In this document: one piece after another, positions 15,008-21,934 of the stretch | Layout: each line of letters starts with the position of its first letter | Position numbering within the stretch: the stretch's first letter is position 1 | Source of the DNA: Ruminococcus sp. UBA7013 | GTDB taxonomy: Bacteria; Bacillota; Clostridia; Oscillospirales; Ruminococcaceae | Assembly: GCA_002449585.1 (NCBI GenBank) | Contig: DJXD01000128.1 | Span: forward strand, 1 to 22,780 | Reading direction: 5' to 3' | DNA: 22,780 nucleotides | Position numbers and translations under genes: made by a program | Notes under the pieces: model-generated | What the model saw: only the letters and a program-made list of their open reading frames with translations | Database searches by the model: none | What the model was told of the DNA's origin: nothing

Positions 15008-16390
15008 ATGATTTGTCCGTATTGCCGGATGCAGCAACCACAGGAAAATCTGCCCAACTGTGTCAGATGTCACTATCCGCTGCAATCCAGACCACAGGGA
15101 TTTTTTACAAAAAATAGTGTTGGTTTCTCCAAAGCGGATGCCTATGCCGCCCGACAGAATCAGGTCGCCCCTGCTCCACAACAGCAGAATGGGCTTCAAA
15201 TGATGTATGATAGAGCCGGCAATCCGATCTATGTGCAAATGGTTTATGATCAAAATGGAAATCCGGCTTATGTGCAAATGCTTCCGCAGGTGGTCGGACA
15301 GGATGCTTATGGAAATCCAATGTATGCTATGGTAGCTGTTGGAAATCCCATTCCGATCCCACAGCCGCCACAGCCTTCCGGATCAGTACAGGTTGCTCCT
15401 CCGCAGAATGGCTATGCACAGCCACATGTGCAGTCAAGATATCTCCCAAAATCTTCTTATCTGAGCGGTGAAAGTATGCAGTATACTGCTCCTAAACCAG
15501 CACAAAATTTCATCAGCGGAGAAAATCCACAGTTCAGTGCTCCACAGAATCAGCCGCCCCCGCCTGTCCCTGTCATGCCACGTCCCGGAGAACAGCCCAT
15601 TCAGACAACATCCGCCCCGGACAGGCCTGCTATTCGTGCGGCGGCAATTGCCTCTTCCATGTATGGCGATCAGCCCCCACAGGTTTCACAATCTTTCTTT
15701 GCAAGAGCACAGCAACAAAGAGCGGTTGCTGTGCCTGAACGAAATGGCTCTGTCTATGAAACGCCCATCAGTGCCGAGGAACTTCTGAATGAAGCAGATA
15801 CTGCATTTCTCCCTTCAGATACGCCCGATGAAAGTGTTGTATTGGAACGCATTTTCAAAACCCGTCCGAAAGAATATCATATGAGCAATCTGGGACTGAA
15901 ATCATCTGTTTTTTCCGTTCATGTCAAACCGGATGAGATCGCCAGCGCATCAGAAAGAACCATGTTTCAGACAACGCCGAAGCCTGTCATTGTCCAGCCG
16001 GAAGAGCCTGATACAATAGAAGCAATTCTAAAAAAAGAAATTCATATTAGAAAAAGCGCAAAGCCGAAAGAACCTCAGAAAATGCGCCCTGCCATTGTGG
16101 ATGCAGATGAAATTTTTGGAGAAACCAGACGGCACAAGCCCGAAATGCTCAGTATCCGGATAGAAGGATCTGACAGTGATGTAGACAGAAAAATGGAAGA
16201 ACTTCGCTATGGTGGGAAAAAATCAGTCCGATCTATGAAAACAGCAGAAGTCAAAGTTTCTTTGGAAGATATGCCGGATCAGGATGCCGCTCGCAGAGTC
16301 CGGGAAGATCAGGAATATGAATCTTATGAAGCAGCAGAGATTGAAAAAGCACTTGCACAGCTGAATCAGGGGATTTTCCCTAAAAAATGA
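15008..16390 (+). CDS. Zinc-ribbon protein with Pro/Gln-rich, repeat-bearing middle; function unknown
   Basis: 460 residues; AGAGGTG precedes the ATG by about 8 nt. The N-terminus has a four-cysteine zinc ribbon: C3, C6, C18 and C21 (CPYC...CVRC). Next comes a repeat of the form YDxxGNPxYVQM (about 68-115), then a long disordered stretch rich in Pro, Gln and Ser to about residue 240. A more charged C-terminal half includes EELLNEADTAFLP, RPKEYHMSNLGLKSSVFSV and a helical end EIEKALAQLNQGIFPKK. No signal peptide or membrane segment is seen. The layout (zinc ribbon, flexible linker, short conserved end) resembles cytoplasmic scaffold proteins, but I recognise no named family. It is monocistronic, with no clear terminator before the mscL promoter. 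Confidence 0.8.
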   Translation: MICPYCRMQQPQENLPNCVRCHYPLQSRPQGFFTKNSVGFSKADAYAARQNQVAPAPQQQNGLQMMYDRAGNPIYVQMVYDQNGNPAYVQMLPQVVGQDAYGNPMYAMVAVGNPIPIPQPPQPSGSVQVAPPQNGYAQPHVQSRYLPKSSYLSGESMQYTAPKPAQNFISGENPQFSAPQNQPPPPVPVMPRPGEQPIQTTSAPDRPAIRAAAIASSMYGDQPPQVSQSFFARAQQQRAVAVPERNGSVYETPISAEELLNEADTAFLPSDTPDESVVLERIFKTRPKEYHMSNLGLKSSVFSVHVKPDEIASASERTMFQTTPKPVIVQPEEPDTIEAILKKEIHIRKSAKPKEPQKMRPAIVDADEIFGETRRHKPEMLSIRIEGSDSDVDRKMEELRYGGKKSVRSMKTAEVKVSLEDMPDQDAARRVREDQEYESYEAAEIEKALAQLNQGIFPKK

Positions 16391-16416
16391 CAAATAGAAA
16401 TTAATTTAAAAAAATG

Positions 16417-16445
16417 TTGACAAAAGATTTCTGATGTGCTATAAT
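16417..16445 (+). promoter_or_regulatory. Promoter of mscL
   Basis: TTGACA (16417-16422), 17 nt, TATAAT (16440-16445), with TGC before the -10. The match is complete. It begins 27 nt after the preceding stop codon. Confidence 0.85.
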
Positions 16446-16491
16446 TATGTTAGTCTTAAAGAAAGGAGTCAGCATTTCGGGAGCTTTCCCC

Positions 16492-16968
16492 ATGCAGAAA
16501 ATACTTATGGCAGATGATAATAATAAAGCAAAAGAATTTGCTGCGGCTGGTGCGGAAAAAGCCGGCGGTTTCCTGAAAGAATTTAAGGAATTTGCATTAA
16601 AAGGGAATGTCATGGATATGGCAATTGGTGTAATCATCGGTGGTGCATTCCAGGATATTGTTACCGCATTGACAGAAAATTTCATCAATCCGATTATCGG
16701 GTGTATTGGTGGTACAGAAGTAAAAGGCAGAATCCCTCTGCCAGTAGAAGGGCAATATATCAATTATGGTGCGTTTTTGACTGCTGTGATTAATTTTATC
16801 ATTATGGCGTTTGTGCTTTTCTTGTTGATGAAAGGTGTCCATTCTATTATGGAACTGGGCAAAAAGAAGGAAGCAGAAGCCGCAGAAACACCCCCTGAGC
16901 CTACAAAAGAAGAAGTTCTCCTTACGGAAATCCGTGATCTTCTGGCTGAACAGGCAAAAAAATCGTAA
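16492..16968 (+). CDS. mscL: Large-conductance mechanosensitive channel MscL
   Basis: 158 residues from ATG 16492. The core starts FLKEFKEFALKGNVMDMAIGVIIGGAFQDIV (amphipathic N-helix plus TM1). A periplasmic loop and TM2, YGAFLTAVINFIIMAFVLFLLMKGV, follow, and the C-terminus PTKEEVLLTEIRDLLAEQ is nearly the family consensus. MscL opens a wide pore under membrane tension to release solutes on osmotic downshock. Compared with family members the N-terminus is about 20 residues longer and Ala/Lys-rich. The start is uncertain: a weak GGGAG precedes 16492, the better GAAAGGAG (16461-16468) is too far from it, and ATG 16507 or a non-standard ATT at 16474 are alternatives. Confidence 0.95.
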   Translation: MQKILMADDNNKAKEFAAAGAEKAGGFLKEFKEFALKGNVMDMAIGVIIGGAFQDIVTALTENFINPIIGCIGGTEVKGRIPLPVEGQYINYGAFLTAVINFIIMAFVLFLLMKGVHSIMELGKKKEAEAAETPPEPTKEEVLLTEIRDLLAEQAKKS

Positions 16969-16973
16969 AATGC

Positions 16974-17006
16974 AAAGAACCGTTTTTCTGAAACGGTTCT
17001 TTTTTA
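16974..17006 (+). terminator. Terminator of mscL
   Basis: A 12-bp perfect stem (AAAGAACCGTTT at 16974-16985, AAACGGTTCTTT at 16991-17002) with a 5-nt loop, running into a T-tract that reaches 17005. Confidence 0.9.
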
Positions 17007-17131
17007 TTAAGCTTATTTTAAGATTCTTGTGCTAGGATAAATCTGTATGGAGAAAAATCATAAAATATGTTGACTTTTTGAGAATAATATGTTGAAATAT
17101 AGTTAATAATTTATGAAAGGTGCTGATTGCT

Positions 17132-18823
17132 ATGAAAGGCTTGCTGAAAAAATGCTTTGCTGGTGCATTGACTGCCGGAATGCTCCTGTCACAATGTGCG
17201 CTGATCCCTGCCAAAGCAGAAATTATTATACCTGATTTTTCTGAGTTGGGTGCAATCGGATCATATACACAATCACAAACACAGGAAATTGCTGCACAGA
17301 TCTATGAAGGCTTGGCAAATCATGAGGAAAAATTTACAGTCAAACTCCGGAAATTTGATTATATAGGTATGATCTATATCTATCGTGCTGTTGTCGTGGG
17401 CTGGGAGGCCGGTGCAGGTGTGACACGAGACGCATCTAATTTCGGAGTCGGAAAAATTCAGAGTGGTTATCTTGAAATCGTTCCGGATTATGTCACAGAA
17501 GAAGATTATTATGATACTGTCATGAGTGAAGTGGACAGAATTGTTGCAACCGTGGATAACAGCTGGTCAGATGCTGAAAAAGCCCTGTATCTGCATGATT
17601 ATATAGCATTATATTATAATTATGATAAGCAGGGGGAAACGGGAGATCTGCAATTTGTCCCCTATGGAATGCTGAAAAATGGAATCGGTGTATGTGAAGC
17701 CTATGCCCGGCTGTATAATATGCTTCTGCATCGGGTGGGGGTAAGTTCTGCCATGGTGCAGAGTGATTCTATGGCACATGCATGGAATTTGATCTGCCTG
17801 GATGGAAATTGGTATCATGTAGATGTTACTTGGGATGATACTAGATATTCCGCACATGCAGGGCTGGTTCAGCATGAAAATTTCCTCAAGACAACAGAGG
17901 AAATGTTAGAAACCGGTCATACAGATTCTGATGGATGGATATTGACTTATAATCAATCTGTAACAGAATTACCATCTTCTGATTTCTATCAAAATGGATT
18001 CTGGAATGATAGTATTGCAAGAATTCAGCGTTATCAAGATCAATGGCTTGTGATTCATGCAGATGGTACAACAGCATGGTTTGATCTATGTGATTATGAT
18101 CCGGAAACAGGAACAGCAGAAGTCACGCATATTAATTCTTTAAATGTAGCATGGCCTGCTGGAGGGGGATCAATTTATACAACTACATATGTAGTTCCAG
18201 CTGTCGTGAATGGAGTGTTATATTATACAACGCCGACAGCGGTTTATGCTTGGAAGGGCTATGTTGAATATCAATTTGAGCTATCACCAGAACAGAAAGA
18301 AGAAGGCTATATTTATGGCTTATATGGAGAAGGAAATACGCTATATTATGATATTGCTGACAAGCCGAATAATGTTCCCTCGAATCGCTATGCATGGGAG
18401 ATTCCAGAAGAGCAGGAAATGACCACTGCTGAAACGACAGAGACAACAATATCGACATCCACATCGACAACGACATCCACGTCCACGACGACGACAACAA
18501 CATCCACATCGACGACGACAACATCGACATCCACAACGACGACAACAACATCCACATCCACGACAACAACAACCACTTCCGCCACGTCTGCCCCTGAAAC
18601 CACAACAGAAACTTCTGTAGAAACTGCGCCTACTTTCTCAAATGGAGATATTAATCAGGATCAGGAAATTTCTGTTCTGGATGTGATTTTATTCAGGCAG
18701 TATCTGCATGGAAAAGTAGCTTTCTCAGAAGAAACCGCTACTCTTGCCGATCTGACACAGGACGGCAATATAAATATCTATGACTGGATTATGCTGAAAT
18801 GCCTGCTTCTTGCACAAAGTTAA
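17132..18823 (+). CDS. Secreted transglutaminase-like protein with Ser/Thr linker and C-terminal dockerin
   Basis: 563 residues; AAAGG lies 11 nt before the ATG. Residues 1-32 form a signal peptide ending AKA. A transglutaminase-like (cysteine protease fold) domain follows with a plausible triad: C188 in GVCEAYA, H216 in AHAWN and D231 in VDVTWDD. A further domain of unknown type runs to about 425, then a Ser/Thr linker of about 60 residues. The last 60 residues are a type I-like dockerin with two calcium loops, GDINQDQEISVLD and ADLTQDGNINIYD. Dockerins plug into cohesins of a scaffoldin, so this protein probably joins a cell-surface cellulosome-like complex. The catalytic part could cross-link or cleave protein; the activity is unknown. 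It has its own terminator; an upstream TTGACT (17070) lacks a convincing -10. Confidence 0.92.
   Translation: MKGLLKKCFAGALTAGMLLSQCALIPAKAEIIIPDFSELGAIGSYTQSQTQEIAAQIYEGLANHEEKFTVKLRKFDYIGMIYIYRAVVVGWEAGAGVTRDASNFGVGKIQSGYLEIVPDYVTEEDYYDTVMSEVDRIVATVDNSWSDAEKALYLHDYIALYYNYDKQGETGDLQFVPYGMLKNGIGVCEAYARLYNMLLHRVGVSSAMVQSDSMAHAWNLICLDGNWYHVDVTWDDTRYSAHAGLVQHENFLKTTEEMLETGHTDSDGWILTYNQSVTELPSSDFYQNGFWNDSIARIQRYQDQWLVIHADGTTAWFDLCDYDPETGTAEVTHINSLNVAWPAGGGSIYTTTYVVPAVVNGVLYYTTPTAVYAWKGYVEYQFELSPEQKEEGYIYGLYGEGNTLYYDIADKPNNVPSNRYAWEIPEEQEMTTAETTETTISTSTSTTTSTSTTTTTTSTSTTTTSTSTTTTTTSTSTTTTTTSATSAPETTTETSVETAPTFSNGDINQDQEISVLDVILFRQYLHGKVAFSEETATLADLTQDGNINIYDWIMLKCLLLAQS
18430..18582 (+). repeat. 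Low-complexity Ser/Thr-coding repeats in the linker
   Basis: ACA/ACG/TCC/TCG-type codons alternate to encode (STSTTT)-like sequence. A 23-nt stretch is repeated exactly at 18488-18510 and 18536-18558, 48 nt (16 codons) apart. Such DNA is prone to slippage, so linker length may differ between strains. The protein linker is likely flexible and possibly O-glycosylated. Confidence 0.8.
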
Positions 18824-18828
18824 AAATA

Positions 18829-18857
18829 CAGTCCGGCATTTGCCGGACTGCTTGCTT
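18829..18857. terminator. Terminator of the dockerin gene, probably bidirectional
   Basis: A 10-bp perfect stem CAGTCCGGCA (18829-18838) and TGCCGGACTG (18841-18850), then CTTGCTTTTTC. On the minus strand it is followed by TATTTTTAAC, so it can also end transcription of the convergent regulator gene. Its plus-strand T-tail overlaps the -35 of the promoter at 18852-18880. Confidence 0.85.
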
Positions 18858-18880
18858 TTTCTTGTGATCTGTGTTATAAT
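18852..18880 (+). promoter_or_regulatory. Plus-strand promoter facing into the 3' end of the regulator gene
   Basis: TTGCTT (18852-18857), 17 nt, TATAAT (18875-18880), with TGT before the -10; it contains the same 12-mer TGTTATAATAAA seen before several genes. No plus-strand gene starts here: the next DNA is the 3' end of the minus-strand XRE gene, so transcription would be antisense to it. Confidence 0.6.
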
Positions 18881-18883
18881 AAA

Positions 18884-19576
18884 TCAGGCGTTGCGCTTCT
18901 TGTGAATGCTGTCCTCACTGATCTTGATCAGATTCAGCAAAGAAGATGAATATTCTGGATATGTCTGTGACAAAATAGAAGTAGTCAGATATAAAATTTC
19001 AGCGTCTTGTACACAGTCATTTGCACCGATCGGAATACCGCTGGAGGCCGCTTTGATATTTGCCTCATTCATGCTGACAATGGCACTAGCATCATCATTG
19101 GCAACCACTTTCGGCACGGAAAACAGCTTTTGATCATTGTGTGGATTGGCATTGTAAACAATCCGGAATAATTTATAAATATTCAGCATCAGATAAGAAC
19201 TCATTTCTTTGATGAGTGTAATGCTGTGGGCTTTCTGTGCTAGGGAAAACAACAGACTGATGGAATTATTAATAATCTTTCTGTTAAATGCGACAACTTC
19301 GGGGCTAGGCATACTGTTATTCCCGTCATCATCGGGAATATCTTCAATAGAAATGGTTTTACCTTCGGGTTCTGGTGTTCGGCCAAGCAGATAATCACAG
19401 GATACGTTATAATAATCAGCGATCTTGACAAGAAAATCAAGTCCGCATTCACGGATACCCTTTTCATAATGGGATAATAATGCCTGTGAAATGCCTAGAT
19501 CAGCGGCGGCTTTTTTTTGACTGATTTTTTTTTCTTTGCGCTGTAATGCGATGATTCTGGGGAAATCGGAATTCAT
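18884..19576 (-). CDS. XRE-family helix-turn-helix transcriptional regulator
   Basis: 230 residues from the ATG at 19576. I prefer it over the ATG at 19597 because AGGAG (19588-19592) then sits 11 nt upstream instead of inside the gene. Residues 8-66 form a Cro/C1-type HTH: IIALQRKEKKISQKKAAADL, GISQALLSHYEKG and a DYYNVSCDYLLGR end. The remainder (about 75-230) is helical and carries no domain I recognise; it could dimerise or sense a ligand. It is a stand-alone chromosomal regulator with no phage genes around it. Its own promoter region has repeated TATAAT-like half sites that could be autoregulatory. A plus-strand promoter fires antisense into its 3' end. Confidence 0.88.
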   Translation of the reverse strand: MNSDFPRIIALQRKEKKISQKKAAADLGISQALLSHYEKGIRECGLDFLVKIADYYNVSCDYLLGRTPEPEGKTISIEDIPDDDGNNSMPSPEVVAFNRKIINNSISLLFSLAQKAHSITLIKEMSSYLMLNIYKLFRIVYNANPHNDQKLFSVPKVVANDDASAIVSMNEANIKAASSGIPIGANDCVQDAEILYLTTSILSQTYPEYSSSLLNLIKISEDSIHKKRNA

Positions 19577-19625
19577 TTTGGTTCGTTCTCCTCTCATGAT
19601 GCTGGATTTTTAGATTGCTATTATT

Positions 19626-19654
19626 ATTATAGTACAAATTATACTCATTGTAAA
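19626..19654 (-). promoter_or_regulatory. Promoter of the XRE regulator gene
   Basis: Minus strand: TTTACA (19649-19654), 17 nt, TATAAT (19626-19631). A second TATAAT and a TTGACA lie just upstream but at the wrong spacing for each other. The repeated GTATAAT/CTATAAT elements could also form an operator for autoregulation. Confidence 0.55.
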
Positions 19655-19757
19655 GTGTCAACTTGATGGAAAAAAACGTTTATTTTTTATGAAATCTTGT
19701 GAAAAAAGACGGATTTTTGTATTGATTTGTCAATTTTGGAATTCAGGAGGAACGAAA

Positions 19758-20381
19758 ATGAAAGGGTATCATCTGAGTTTGTATCGTCATGGCCAAACAA
19801 AGGCCAATGAAGAAGGGATTTATATTGGAAATACAGATTTTCCGCTATCAGATAAAGGAGCAGTAGAATTAACGGGGAAAATGGATTTATATGAGTATCC
19901 GCATGTGCAGAGAGTTTACAGCAGTCCACTGATTCGATGCACAGAAACAGCGGAAATTCTGTTTCCTGATGTGCCATCTTATATGATTCCAGAGCTGAGA
20001 GAATTGAATTTTGGTGAATTTGAAGGGAAAAAAGCGGTCGATCTAGTTGGGCGTGAAGATTATCGGACATGGCTGAAAGGCGGCTCTCCTGATCTTAGAC
20101 CTCCGGGAGGAGAAAGCGTAGAAGAATTATGCATCCGGAGTTATAAAGCATTATACAGGATTCTGCTGGATATGATGGAAAATGATCTTGCACATTGTGC
20201 CGTGATTACACATGCAGGTGTGATCAGCAATCTGCTGGCCTGTTTCGGATTGCCGAAAGTTTCGCCCAAAGAATTGCACTGTGAACCCGGAGAAGGATTT
20301 GAAATTTTGATGACTGCCCAGTTATGGCAGACAGCACAAGCTTTTGAAATTTTAGGCATGACTCCCTATTCCCGTAGCTGA
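19758..20381 (+). CDS. Histidine phosphatase family protein (phosphoglycerate-mutase-like)
   Basis: 207 residues; AGGAGG (19745-19750) is 7 nt before the ATG. The catalytic signature LYRHGQTKAN lies at about 8-17. Further family blocks are the SSPLIRCTETAEI Arg motif, LRELNFGEFEGK, PPGGESVEEL and THAGVISNLL with the second catalytic His. Members include broad phosphatases, phosphoglycerate mutases and CobC (alpha-ribazole phosphatase); the sequence does not separate these, and no cobalamin genes are nearby. The promoter is unclear (TTGTGA, 17 nt, TATTGA at 19697-19725 is weak). It is followed after 28 nt by a membrane protein gene, probably in the same unit. Confidence 0.9.
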   Translation: MKGYHLSLYRHGQTKANEEGIYIGNTDFPLSDKGAVELTGKMDLYEYPHVQRVYSSPLIRCTETAEILFPDVPSYMIPELRELNFGEFEGKKAVDLVGREDYRTWLKGGSPDLRPPGGESVEELCIRSYKALYRILLDMMENDLAHCAVITHAGVISNLLACFGLPKVSPKELHCEPGEGFEILMTAQLWQTAQAFEILGMTPYSRS

Positions 20382-20409
20382 TTACATATCAGGAAGGGGA
20401 GGCTTTCAG

Positions 20410-20943
20410 ATGAAAAGCAGAGAAATCATACAGTCAGGTAAAAAAAGAGGGATCATCCTGCTTTGTCCGGTAATAGGGGGGATTTTGAAACTGATGCAGC
20501 TGTTTTTGCTTCCGGAGAGAACACAGCGGATTTTATGGGAAATTCCTATATTCTGCATTATGACAGCGGTGATCTGCTATGTCTATGATTGGCTGGGGAA
20601 AGCGAACGGATTGGCCATGCATAGGATAGATTTGCAATTATGGAAGAAAGGACTTCATTTTTTTGGGATGCTGATGCTGATCCGTTTTTTGATGCTGATT
20701 CCGTTTATGCTCACATGTCTGTTGACAGTACAGGCATTCCGGCAGGGGATACTTGCGAATGATGCCGGAATCTGGCTGTTTTTGACAATACAGGGGATGA
20801 CAGCAATTTTCTGGACGGGGGTATTATATTTAAAATTCTGTCTGGATCTTTTGCCTGTGCCGTTTTTATTTCTGGAAAATCCGGATTGCTCCCCATGGAA
20901 AGCTGTCATGCAGATGCTTCGCAGAAAGGAATTAACAGCATGA
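20410..20943 (+). CDS. Uncharacterised integral membrane protein
   Basis: 177 residues; GGGGAGG lies about 10 nt before the ATG. There are about four or five hydrophobic segments, near 14-34, 41-62, 82-110 and 119-155, with a basic N-terminus (MKSREIIQSGKKRG). I recognise no motif or family. The gene sits between the histidine phosphatase and a truncated phosphoesterase whose ATG overlaps its TGA, so the three are probably one transcript. Confidence 0.7.
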   Translation: MKSREIIQSGKKRGIILLCPVIGGILKLMQLFLLPERTQRILWEIPIFCIMTAVICYVYDWLGKANGLAMHRIDLQLWKKGLHFFGMLMLIRFLMLIPFMLTCLLTVQAFRQGILANDAGIWLFLTIQGMTAIFWTGVLYLKFCLDLLPVPFLFLENPDCSPWKAVMQMLRRKELTA

Positions 20944-21146
20944 TTTATTATACAGCAGATTTGCATCTGCATCATAAAAATATTTTGCATCTATGTGAAA
21001 GGCCTTTTGCAGATCTGGAGGAAATGCACAGGGTAATCAAAGCAAACTGGAATGCTGTCATCACAGATCAGGATGATGTATATATTATTGGAGATGTCTG
21101 TTTTGGATTTAATCAGGAAATCATGAATTTACTCCCATCACATTGA
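20940..21146 (+). pseudogene. Truncated metallophosphoesterase
   Basis: 68 residues, ATG overlapping the previous stop as ATGA, with AGAAAGGA about 10 nt upstream. The protein begins MIYYTADLHLHHKNIL with the first metal motif DLH (7-9), has the typical ERPFADLEEMHRVIKANWN block, and reaches the second motif IIGDVCFG (50-55). It then stops after MNLLPSH, just before the GNHD motif should come. Relatives are about 170-180 residues. I found no continuation in another frame downstream to 21205, so this looks like a 3' deletion and not a single frameshift. Without GNHD and the C-terminal His motifs it cannot form the metal centre. Confidence 0.75.
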
Positions 21147-21204
21147 CTCAGTTGATTAAATTAAATAATTTGATTTAGTTCATAAAAAATTTAGAATATA
21201 ATGA

Positions 21205-21233
21205 TTGACATTTCAGAAAAATTATGCTATACT
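21205..21233 (+). promoter_or_regulatory. Strong promoter of the S10 ribosomal protein operon
   Basis: TTGACA (21205-21210), 17 nt, TATACT (21228-21233), with TGC before the -10. The upstream 21147-21204 is very AT-rich and may act as an UP element. I see no strong terminator between the truncated phosphoesterase and this promoter. Confidence 0.85.
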
Positions 21234-21239
21234 AAATAA

Positions 21240-21541
21240 AGTCCGGTATCCGGATAAACGAATATGCGCAGAAGCGGAAGGTTGCTGGCGGTATGTCAGG
21301 GAATTTCCGTGGAGTATGTCCGGCCTTGAGCCGGTCGGCAAGGAATGACTGCACAGTATGTGCCATAAATGGGATCTTCTCACAGGAATTTCCCGACTGT
21401 GGTCTTGTGTGCGCTTTTGCCGGAATCTGTCCAAGATTGCCGGTTTTTGTATTTGGGTGTGCAGGATACACCCGGACAAGTGGATGCATTCCTGAATCAC
21501 TGCGCCCCCCGTTTTATTCTATCAAGGAGGCGAACCTTAAA
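21240..21541 (+). promoter_or_regulatory. Structured leader of the S10 operon with attenuator
   Basis: About 300 nt of untranslated RNA separates the promoter from rpsJ and is GC-richer and more structured than nearby intergenic DNA. Small stems are visible: CCGGC/GCCGG near 21320-21334, GCACA/TGTGC near 21351-21363, CACAG/CTGTG near 21381-21401 and GGGTGT/ACACCC near 21455-21472. A terminator-like hairpin lies at 21420-21448. S10 operons of several bacteria are autoregulated by L4 binding such a leader, and this leader could work the same way, but that is inference. The ORF spanning it is only an N-terminal extension of the rpsJ frame. Confidence 0.65.
21420..21448 (+). terminator. Attenuator-type hairpin inside the S10 leader
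   Basis: CCGGAATCT (21420-21428) pairs with AGATT-CCGG (21434-21443, one bulged G), followed by TTTTTG. It lies about 95 nt before rpsJ, so it would stop transcription unless the leader refolds or a factor acts. Confidence 0.6.
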
Positions 21542-21862
21542 ATGGCAGCAAGCGAAAAAACCAGAATCAAGATCAAGGGTTATGAACACGCAACTGTAGA
21601 TGCCGCCGCTGCAAAAATCGTTGATGCAGCAAAAAGAAGCGGCGCAAGAGTTTCCGGTCCTATTCCGCTCCCTACAGAAAAAGAAATTGTGACCATTCTC
21701 CGTGCAGTTCATAAATATAAAGACAGCCGTGAACAGTTTGAACAGCGTACACATAAGCGTCTGATTGATGTGATTAACCCCACAAAGGCAACTATGGAAG
21801 CTCTTCAGAAACTGGAGCTCCCCGCAGGCGTTGACATCATGATGGAAGTCAATAAAAAATAA
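21542..21862 (+). CDS. rpsJ: 30S ribosomal protein S10
   Basis: 106 residues. AAGGAGG (21524-21530) is 11 nt before the ATG. The sequence MAASEKTRIKIKGYEHATVD, SGPIPLPTEKEIVTILRAVHKYKDSREQFEQRTHKRLIDV and LPAGVDIMMEV is standard bacterial S10. It is a head-of-subunit protein that also serves as NusE in transcription antitermination. First gene of the operon. Confidence 0.98.
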   Translation: MAASEKTRIKIKGYEHATVDAAAAKIVDAAKRSGARVSGPIPLPTEKEIVTILRAVHKYKDSREQFEQRTHKRLIDVINPTKATMEALQKLELPAGVDIMMEVNKK

Positions 21863-21871
21863 GCCTGCTTC

Positions 21872-21909
21872 CCAGCTGGAAACAGCTAGGTCATGTCGGA
21901 TTTCCCGAC
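21872..21909 (+). other. Two small hairpins between rpsJ and rplC
   Basis: AGCTG-GAAA-CAGCT (about 21873-21886), with a GNRA-type loop, and GTCGG/CCGAC (about 21895-21909) stand back to back ahead of the rplC ribosome site (21920-21926). No T-run follows, so they are not terminators. They may affect RNA stability or rplC translation. Confidence 0.4.
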
Positions 21910-21934
21910 CAATAACCATAAGGAGGAATTTCTC

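Noticed and set aside
18388..18603. Minus-strand frame rich in Val and Asp
   Set aside because: It is the reverse-strand shadow of the Ser/Thr-coding linker repeats of the dockerin gene.
18906..19133. Plus-strand 75-codon frame after the antisense promoter
   Set aside because: No ribosome site at a usable distance, and it lies fully within the XRE gene on the other strand; an antisense RNA is the simpler reading.
21293..21541. Upstream in-frame extension of rpsJ
   Set aside because: The extra residues are not part of S10, and the ribosome site sits just before ATG 21542; the region is RNA leader.
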